Assembly: GCF_016107395.1 (NCBI RefSeq)
Contig: NZ_JAAIKO010000023.1
Location: 1 to 64,000, forward strand
Length of the DNA stretch: 64,000 nucleotides
Source of the DNA: Streptomyces fildesensis
Lineage (GTDB): Bacteria > Actinomycetota > Actinomycetes > Streptomycetales > Streptomycetaceae
Reading direction: 5' to 3'
Shown: in pieces, positions 58,614 through 64,000 of the stretch
Position numbering within the stretch: the first letter of the stretch is position 1
Layout: each line of letters starts with the position of its first letter
Made by a program: the position numbers and the translations under genes
The notes under the pieces: model-generated
The model's input: only the letters and a program-made list of their open reading frames with translations
Told to the model about the DNA's origin: nothing
Databases searched by the model: none

Positions 58614-59651
58614 GTGCATGCTCGTATCGTCCGCGGTGCCGTCCGATCCGCTGCCCTCGCCGCCGCGGCGGTCGGCACCCTCACCTGGGCCCCGGCTGCA
58701 ACCGCCCAGCCATCCGAACCGACACCCTCTTCCACCACTCTGCCGCTCCAGACACCGGCAGCCGGTGACGGCAGCGTTGCGATCACCACGAACGACGTGG
58801 CCGGGGAAGCGCTCGCTGGCGCGGGGTACCTCCTCCTCGATGCCACCGGCCAGGAGGTCGGCCGCGGGAAGGCCGACGCCCAGGGCAAGGTGCTCTTCGA
58901 CGAACTTGCTCCCGGCGTGTACCGGCTGAAGGAGACGTCGTCGGGAAGCCCGCTCCACGACGTCGTCGCCGACCAGGACGTCATCGTCACCCCCGGCGCG
59001 ACCACGCGGCTGACGATCACGGATCCGTTCAAGGCCGCCACGCTCCTCCTCCAGGTCAAGGATGAGAAGACCGGCAAACTCCTGCCCGGCGCCACGGTGA
59101 ACGTCGGCAACGGCGACAAGACCCTGCTCGTCCTCACCACCGGGCCGACCGGTACCGCTGGCGGGGAACTGCCCATGACGAGCCGCTCGACCACCTTCTG
59201 GATCAGGCAGATCAAGGCTCCCGCCGGCTACGACACCTACAAGTCCCCGAAAGCGTTCACCGCCGGCCCCGGCGCCCTGGTCACCGTGACCGTCACCACC
59301 GCCAAAACCGCGACCGTCCCGAAACCCGACCCGTCAGGAAAGCCGACGGACGAGCCCACAGCCGCCCCTTCCACGACAAGCGATGGGGCCCCCGGAGGGT
59401 CGACGACCAGCCCCGCGCACAGCAGTACGCCGGCCGTCGACTCCTCGCCGGCCCCGGCAGCCGGCGCGAGCAACAGCGCGGCCCCGTCCGTTGCCCCGGC
59501 CGGGTCCCTCGCCCACACCGGAGCGGGCGGCACCGCGTGGGTCCTCAGCACCGGCGGGCTCCTCGTCGCCGCAGGCGGTGGCGCCTTCCTCGGCGCCCGT
59601 CGCCGCAGGACAGCTGAGCCCGAGCAGGACAACGACGGCGAGAGCAGCTAG
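58614..59651 (+). CDS. SpaA-like surface protein with LAHTG sorting signal
   Basis: 345 residues. Signal peptide (SAALAAAAVGTLTWAPAATA), then two prealbumin/SpaA-type beta domains (GSVAITTNDVAGEALAGAGY, ..VYRLKETSSGSPLHDVV; LLLQVKDEKTGKLLPGATVN, ..FWIRQIKAPAGYDTYKSP), a Thr/Ser/Pro stalk, and a cell-wall sorting signal: LAHTG, a hydrophobic segment WVLSTGGLLVAAGGGAFLGA and a basic tail RRRR. LAxTG is the class E sortase motif of high-GC Gram-positives. GTG 58614 is 11 bases after AAGGAG. Confidence 0.85.
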   Translation: MHARIVRGAVRSAALAAAAVGTLTWAPAATAQPSEPTPSSTTLPLQTPAAGDGSVAITTNDVAGEALAGAGYLLLDATGQEVGRGKADAQGKVLFDELAPGVYRLKETSSGSPLHDVVADQDVIVTPGATTRLTITDPFKAATLLLQVKDEKTGKLLPGATVNVGNGDKTLLVLTTGPTGTAGGELPMTSRSTTFWIRQIKAPAGYDTYKSPKAFTAGPGALVTVTVTTAKTATVPKPDPSGKPTDEPTAAPSTTSDGAPGGSTTSPAHSSTPAVDSSPAPAAGASNSAAPSVAPAGSLAHTGAGGTAWVLSTGGLLVAAGGGAFLGARRRRTAEPEQDNDGESS

Positions 59652-59672
59652 CCCACGATCACTCCTCGACGA

Positions 59673-59710
59673 GCAGGCCCCCGGGATCTTTCCTTCTCCC
59701 GGGGGCCTGC
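59673..59710 (+). terminator. Terminator after the surface protein gene
   Basis: GCAGGCCCCCGGGA pairs perfectly with TCCCGGGGGCCTGC across a 10-base loop, 22 bases after the stop. A 14-bp G/C stem like this is a strong terminator in Streptomyces even without a U-run. Confidence 0.8.
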
Positions 59711-60344
59711 GTCGTATACCGGCGTCCGTCGCCTGCGCTCACCCCGTCCGTCACCTCCGCCCAGGATCCCGGACGGGACTCGTTGGTCGTTGCAGTCGGA
59801 TGGTCCGCCCCGAGGATCTTCGTAGACCAGGGACAGCAGTTCGCTGGGGGCAGACAGGAATGATCCACGAAAGACTGGCCAAGGCGGGCAGAGGCATGTC
59901 AACGTAGAGGACTGGAGGAAATGCCAGGTCAGAGAGGTGATTGCCCTCCTGCGGCTTCTGGTAGTCCCGGATTCTCTGCCACCGACGAGACCCGTGGGCT
60001 GCGTCAGTGGCAACCCGGCTCGGGGCAGCGTCGAGGGTTGCCGCCTGATCTTGGATGGCAGGGATGGGCGTATATGTCAGCTGCAAGGACGGTCTCTTGA
60101 ACTGGGCTGGCTCCCGCTCGACCGTCTGCCACCGACGGCGAGGGATGGAACGACATGGTCCCTGGCACGGCCGAATTGCGCGGAACCACCTGTCCTTCCA
60201 CACCCAGGCGCTGGCCGCCACCGTCGTCGCCGCTGCGACGCGCTGCCGGCGACTTGCGGCGCTAAGAACACCGGATGCGCTCCGCCTATCCGCGACACGA
60301 CAGTCCCACTACTCAGCGTTCTCCCTCACCCCTGGAGGCTGCCA
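59711..60344. other. 634-bp gap without a convincing gene
   Basis: Open frames on both strands lack codon bias and family resemblance. G+C is slightly lower than around it. The 13-mer TCTGCCACCGACG occurs twice (about 59976 and 60127). Remains of a decayed gene are possible. GGAGG near 60334 belongs to the next gene. Confidence 0.4.
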
Positions 60345-60635
60345 GTGACGCACCCGGAGTTGACCGTCGGCGATCTCTTGGACTGTTTGTCTGCCTGTGA
60401 CCGGGACGTTCCGGTCCGGCTGGCGATGAACCCGTTCTTCCCCATGGCGCACCGTCTCGCGCAGGTCGTGCCGTCCGTGGACGAGACCGGTCGTCCCGTC
60501 GTCTACCTCGCGGAAGGGCGTGATGCGGACACTCAGCTCGGTCATCTGCCACCTGAGGTTGCCGTCGCTCTGACCTGGCAGGGCCCTGTCCAGGCGCCCC
60601 CGCGCCGTCCGCGCCGCACCGCAAACGGCCAGTAG
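60345..60635 (+). CDS. Small hypothetical protein
   Basis: 96 residues from GTG 60345, six bases after GGAGG. LTVGDLLDCLSACDRDVPVR, LAMNPFFPMAHRLAQVVPSV, VVYLAEGRDADTQLGHLPPE. A compact alpha/beta sequence common in Streptomyces elements, function unknown. Followed by a DUF317 gene. Confidence 0.72.
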   Translation: MTHPELTVGDLLDCLSACDRDVPVRLAMNPFFPMAHRLAQVVPSVDETGRPVVYLAEGRDADTQLGHLPPEVAVALTWQGPVQAPPRRPRRTANGQ

Positions 60636-60663
60636 ATACCGCACCGAGCCTTTGGAGGCGCTC

Positions 60664-61470
60664 CTGCACCCCGAGTATCCGATCGACCCGCCCGCCCCGT
60701 CCGGTGTCCAGCCCGCGTACTGGGTCGGCCCCCGGCACCTGGCCGGTGACGACGGTCGTTTCTACGACGCTGTCGCCGACGCGCTCGCTGGCCTGGGCTG
60801 GACGAGCCTGACGATCGTGCGCGGGCGGCGTGAGCTGGACGAGGCGGACGGGGACCGGCAGGTCCTGCGCAGCACCGTGCTGCACATCAGTCCGGACACG
60901 CTGCGCTGGGCCCAGTGGGTTCTGGCGGATGAGCCGTTCTACCTGGGGGACCTGCCGATCGCCTGGCAGGTCTCCGCCCGCGCGGATACCAGTAGCCCGC
61001 TCGCCGCATGGTCGGCGTACTTCACCCCCGATGTCCCGGGGGAGGTCCTCGTCGACTTCCTCGTCGCGCTCGACGCCCGCGAACAGCCCGACGTGCCGCT
61101 GACCGGCCCCGAGATGGTCCTCGATGCCGTCACCGCGCACGGGTGGCTCCGGGACATCGACCAGCCCCACGCGGGAGCGATGGACCCGTCGTTCACCTCA
61201 TACCTCAGCCTCGGCGAGGTGCCGCCCCTCATCCAGGACGCCGACCCCCGCGCCCTGACGGTCGCGGCCGATGAGGTGGGCCGGGCCGGGTGGCAGGCGT
61301 GGGCCGAGCCCGCGCTCGGCGCACCGTGCCTGTGGGCGGCATCATTCGGCGCCAGCGTGCCCCACGATCTCGTCGCCGCCTTCGCCGCCTCCCTCAGCTC
61401 GACCGCACCGGTCCTGCGCCGAGTGTTGCCCGAGGCCACCCGCGAGCGACTGCTCCGGGCCCCGGCCTAG
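60664..61470 (+). CDS. DUF317 domain protein, probable CTG start
   Basis: About 268 residues. AYWVGPRHLAGDDG near residue 20, then two repeats (WQVSARADTSSPLAAWSAYF, EVLVDFLVALDA; AWAEPALGAPCLWAASFGAS, HDLVAAFAASLSS). GGAGG lies five bases before CTG 60664. An in-frame TTG at 60652 overlaps that ribosome site and has none of its own. Sixth DUF317 gene of the window. Confidence 0.78.
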   Translation: MHPEYPIDPPAPSGVQPAYWVGPRHLAGDDGRFYDAVADALAGLGWTSLTIVRGRRELDEADGDRQVLRSTVLHISPDTLRWAQWVLADEPFYLGDLPIAWQVSARADTSSPLAAWSAYFTPDVPGEVLVDFLVALDAREQPDVPLTGPEMVLDAVTAHGWLRDIDQPHAGAMDPSFTSYLSLGEVPPLIQDADPRALTVAADEVGRAGWQAWAEPALGAPCLWAASFGASVPHDLVAAFAASLSSTAPVLRRVLPEATRERLLRAPA

Positions 61471-61499
61471 CGTCCGAGGACGCTCTCGATCTGACGTGC

Positions 61500-61535
61500 G
61501 GAGCCCGGTCTTCCCGAAGGGGAAGGCCGGGCTCC
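61500..61535 (+). terminator. Terminator of the rightward gene block
   Basis: GGAGCCCGG and CCGGGCTCC arms with an inner TCTTCCC/GGGAAG pairing and a GAAG loop, followed by TTT, 30 bases after the DUF317 stop. Ends plus-strand transcription. Confidence 0.8.
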
Positions 61536-61602
61536 TTTGCTCCTCTGGCGCTCGGATGAGCCGTGCAGTCAGGGGGGCCGGCTCATCCCGCCATCGTGAC
61601 AA

Positions 61603-61645
61603 CGTGCTGCTGCCCCCGACCGCGATGGTCGGGGGCAGCAGCACG
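61603..61645 (-). terminator. Terminator of the lipoprotein gene
   Basis: CGTGCTGCTGCCCCCGACC pairs perfectly with GGTCGGGGGCAGCAGCACG (19-bp stem), 12 bases past the stop of the minus-strand lipoprotein gene. It faces the terminator at 61500, as expected between converging genes. Confidence 0.8.
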
Positions 61646-61656
61646 TTGGGGACCGG

Positions 61657-62370
61657 TCAGTTGGCTGCCGTCGCCTTATTGAGGCCCTTGTCGAGATGGC
61701 GGTCGACGAGGGCCGGGGAGCCGGAGACGATCAGCAGGACGTTGCCGTCACGAATCGCGGTCTGCTTCATGACGGAGTCCCGCCCGCCGGCGGAGAACGT
61801 CAGGAGCTGGCTCCACTGCTCGTCGCCGAGCCCGCCCGGTACGGCCAGCTTCTGCGAGGCCATATGGATCGTGGTGCCGCCCACGATGACCTGATAGGTG
61901 GGGCATCCCGTCATGGCGCGGAAAATGCGGTCGATGCCGACGGACAGCTTGGTCGGACTGTCGCTGTACAACTCCTCGGAAATCTCCGAGTCCCTGCCAC
62001 CGGCGTAGCTGAAGGTGGCTTCCGCCTTACGGGGGAAATCGAGCGAGCCGCCCGTCGCCGCGTCGCCACCCAGCGCGCTCAGGGCAGGGCAGCCGACGAC
62101 GGCCACGTCGTCGTTACGGTCCGGCTGGTCGGGCTTGCGCGGATAGCCGCTGCCGAGGTCACTCGCGTCGAGGAGTCGAGATTCCAGTGCAGCCGACGAC
62201 AGCGGGGCGGCGGCTGGGGCGGCACTGGCCGGCTTTTCCGTCTGGGTGGAGGAGAGGGGGCCGGCCTTGGCCCCGGTGCTGTCGGTGGCGCTGTTGGTGC
62301 TGCAGGCAGGCACGGTGAGGAGCGTGATGGCGGTGAGGCCAGCGGCGGATATGGCGATGCGGACGCGCAT
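61657..62370 (-). CDS. Secreted lipoprotein
   Basis: 237 residues, ATG 62370. Lipoprotein signal peptide (ISAAGLTAITLLTVPAC, lipobox TVPAC at residue ~23), Ser/Thr/Ala linker, then a domain with SSAALESRLLDASDLGSGYP and VAVVGCPALSALG, a pattern seen in actinobacterial lipoproteins sometimes called PknH-sensor-like. It would sit on the outer face of the membrane. No partner gene is adjacent. Confidence 0.78.
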   Translation of the reverse strand: MRVRIAISAAGLTAITLLTVPACSTNSATDSTGAKAGPLSSTQTEKPASAAPAAAPLSSAALESRLLDASDLGSGYPRKPDQPDRNDDVAVVGCPALSALGGDAATGGSLDFPRKAEATFSYAGGRDSEISEELYSDSPTKLSVGIDRIFRAMTGCPTYQVIVGGTTIHMASQKLAVPGGLGDEQWSQLLTFSAGGRDSVMKQTAIRDGNVLLIVSGSPALVDRHLDKGLNKATAAN

Positions 62371-62448
62371 GATCGAACGACCCCTTGGTGTGAGGTGGCG
62401 GGTGGTCAGTGCGGGCTCGGTGGCCCGGCGGGGTCGTAGGAGTGGGGG

Positions 62449-62922
62449 TCAGCGGCCGAGGTGACGCAGGCAGTCCTCGAACGTGGCGTGCGCCGCGTCC
62501 GCGGGGCCGGCGTGCCGGTTGTACCAGGCGGTGTCGAGACGCGGCTCAGGCTGCTGGTGGCCGGCCTGGCAGCGCAGCCAGATCTGGTTACGGGTGGAGA
62601 GGATGAGCCAGTCCCGGTACGTCCCGCACTCGCTGCAGGCGACCATCTCGCCGTCCAGGACGAGCGGCAGCTTCCAGGACATCATCCGGCCAGCGACCTG
62701 ATCGGGGCTCAAAACCCGCAGCTCCGATGGAAGGAAATCGTCCACCACGGCAGCCGGCTTGGCGTACTCCAGGTCGACCCGCACCCGCTCGACCTCGGAC
62801 GGCACCCGCCCCTGCAACTGCGCCGACAACTCGAGGAACCGCTGCTGCGCCTGGCTGGGCTCCTTCGCACGGCGGCGTATCCGGTGAAACACCCTGGCGT
62901 CCTCCCTCGTCTCGTCCTGCAC
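62449..62922 (-). CDS. Hypothetical zinc-ribbon-like protein
   Basis: 157 residues from GTG 62922. Helical N-terminus with basic residues, then VACSECGTYRDWLILSTRNQ, IWLRCQAGHQQPEP, four possible zinc ligands. Basic N-terminus plus zinc ribbon suggests nucleic-acid binding. Unknown family. Confidence 0.65.
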   Translation of the reverse strand: MQDETREDARVFHRIRRRAKEPSQAQQRFLELSAQLQGRVPSEVERVRVDLEYAKPAAVVDDFLPSELRVLSPDQVAGRMMSWKLPLVLDGEMVACSECGTYRDWLILSTRNQIWLRCQAGHQQPEPRLDTAWYNRHAGPADAAHATFEDCLRHLGR

Positions 62923-63316
62923 GCGTCATGATCGTGCCCCAGACCCCGGGCGGCCTTCAACTCACAAAAGTCAACAGTCGCGCCGCATTAGCCGGGATGC
63001 CCGTCATGCGCAGTCCAGCCGGGGGGTTACGAGTTCGCCACGGCACGTTTCCGTAGAACGCGTGAGGGCGTTGACCGGGTATGCCCAGCCCCACCCCGCC
63101 CCCTCCCTTCGCCCAACTGCTCGGCGCCTACTGGCTCGATTCGCCGTTGGTGGCCCATACGTCGTCGTGCGCGTGCGTTAACGCCCCGCGGCCCGGGCCA
63201 CGGCCCAGCCGGTTGCCGGGTATGGCGCCTGGTCACGTTGTGGATCGTCAGCCGGGGCGGCGGTGGTCGTCCTGCAGGGTGGTGTGCTGAGTCCGCGGCC
63301 GACGAAACGGCAGGGC
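62923..63316. other. Gap upstream of the small zinc protein, next to the relaxase end
   Basis: A 394-bp stretch. A plus-strand frame at 63081-63290 (FAQLLGAYWLDSPLVAHTSS) is possible but has no ribosome site. No clear oriT-type inverted repeat with nick motif was recognised. Confidence 0.35.
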
Positions 63317-64000
63317 TCAGCGAGTGTTGCCCGCCGGCCTCTCGCCCCGAGGCCGGCCCGGTGTGGTGAGGCGGGACGCTGCCGGACGCTCCTCGGCAGA
63401 CGCGCCTTGCACTGTGCCGGGGTCCGGGAGTCCAGAGGTGCCGGCCGGTAGATCTGCCAGGCGCCGCAGGCGCCACGTCAGCACGCCGCTTACCGAGTCC
63501 GCGGTGCCCAGTTCGCGTCGCTGTGCTGCGCTGGTCAGAAGGGCGGCCGGGTCCTGGCCGGCGGCTTCGGCCTCGGCGATGGTCGCTGCCAGTGCGTACC
63601 AGCCGGGTTCGGCGAGGATCTGTTCGGCCAGCTCCGGCACTGCTACACGCAGCAGTGCCGTCTGCCGTTGGATCAGCGGCCGGTGCAGGCGCTGCCCGCG
63701 CTGGTACAGGACTGCGAGCGGTCGGGCGGCTGCGGCCTGGTAGGCGGACCGCAGGTGCTCGGCGGCTTGGAAGGCGGCGGCGGCCTGCTGCGCGTGCCCC
63801 TTCTTCGCGTGCCAGTGCGCGGTGGTCGTGATGAGGAAGAACAGCATGTCGATCGCCATCGCGGTCGTTGCACCGTCTTCGTCGCGGCCCAGGGCGGGCC
63901 CGCCCTGGACGAGGTCGCGGGCGGCCTGCCGCAGGGCACGATCGTGCCCGCGTTCTGCCCGAACGTGGGAACGCGAAGCCCGCTCGAACGCGGATGCGGC
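63317..64000 (-). CDS. Relaxase/mobilisation protein, C-terminal part (runs off window)
   Basis: The frame is open from 63317 to the window edge, giving the last ~227 residues: AFERASRSHVRAERGHDRAL, DEDGATTAMAIDMLFFLITT, AHWHAKKGHAQQAAAAFQAA, EQILAEPGWYALAATIAEAE, TADSVSGVLTWRLRRLADLP. I recognise this as the C-terminal helical region of Streptomyces element relaxases; the catalytic N-terminus lies beyond 64000. It would nick oriT and pilot the strand. The ATG at 63859 is internal, not the start. Confidence 0.7.
   Translation of the reverse strand, partial: AASAFERASRSHVRAERGHDRALRQAARDLVQGGPALGRDEDGATTAMAIDMLFFLITTTAHWHAKKGHAQQAAAAFQAAEHLRSAYQAAAARPLAVLYQRGQRLHRPLIQRQTALLRVAVPELAEQILAEPGWYALAATIAEAEAAGQDPAALLTSAAQRRELGTADSVSGVLTWRLRRLADLPAGTSGLPDPGTVQGASAEERPAASRLTTPGRPRGERPAGNTR

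Noticed and set aside
63081..63290. Plus-strand 69-codon frame as a gene
   Set aside because: No ribosome site, no resemblance, and weak codon bias; left as part of the gap entry.

Overview
The window is very GC-rich, strongly G/C at third codon positions, uses many GTG and TTG starts, and is packed with gene families typical of Streptomyces and relatives (DUF317 proteins, an SCO6880-type transfer apparatus, DUF6112, DUF4913, LAxTG-anchored surface proteins). It looks like a large part of a Streptomyces conjugative element, either an integrative element or a plasmid. This identification rests on recognised gene families and organisation; no database search was possible.

Layout. About 1-3300 is flanking DNA: a frameshifted helix-turn-helix remnant, a membrane serine/threonine kinase (minus strand) and an IS5-type transposase stub. 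From 3365 to 47258 almost everything is on the minus strand in tightly coupled cistrons (ATGA, GTGA or TTGA overlaps). In order it carries: a protein with two DnaB-N-like domains, a C5 DNA methyltransferase and a PP-loop/PAPS-reductase-like enzyme; accessory genes with several DUF317 proteins; a VirD4-like coupling protein (11180-12967); a relaxase-like protein that lacks the histidine motif (17999-18847); an MFS transporter; a MoxR-type AAA ATPase plus a VWA/HEAAH protein; a family 2 glycosyltransferase; ParB; then VirB4-like, SCO6880-like, VirB6-like, DUF6112 and NlpC/P60 transfer proteins. Two insertions break this strand. One is a pair of tandem ~240-bp non-autonomous elements at the 3' end of the glycosyltransferase gene. 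The other is a 4.6-kb Tn554-like element (two tyrosine recombinases plus a DUF6262-like coiled coil, plus strand) inside a lipoprotein gene.

At 47480-47583 there is a symmetric divergent promoter pair around a 23-bp palindrome. It fires left into the transfer operon and right into a plus-strand block (47713-61470): a beta-class N6-adenine methyltransferase, DUF4913, a RelE-like protein, accessory genes, HxlR-type regulators, an MFS transporter, an ATP-grasp ligase, two DUF317 proteins and an LAHTG surface protein. A second regulatory element, a palindrome plus a conserved 10-mer at fixed spacing, occurs upstream of both the 19269 (minus) and 51484 (plus) operons and probably co-regulates them. 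From 61657 to the window end the genes are on the minus strand again, ending in the C-terminal part of a large protein I read as the element's relaxase.

Organisation. The coupling protein, VirB4-like, SCO6880-like, VirB6-like, DUF6112 and NlpC/P60 proteins form the mating channel. ParB serves maintenance, and the two methyltransferases probably protect or mark the DNA. Several genes have no ATG, GTG or TTG at the expected start but do have a Shine-Dalgarno followed by CTG, ATC, ATT or ACG. Their starts are given here as inferred and are the least certain coordinates in the table.
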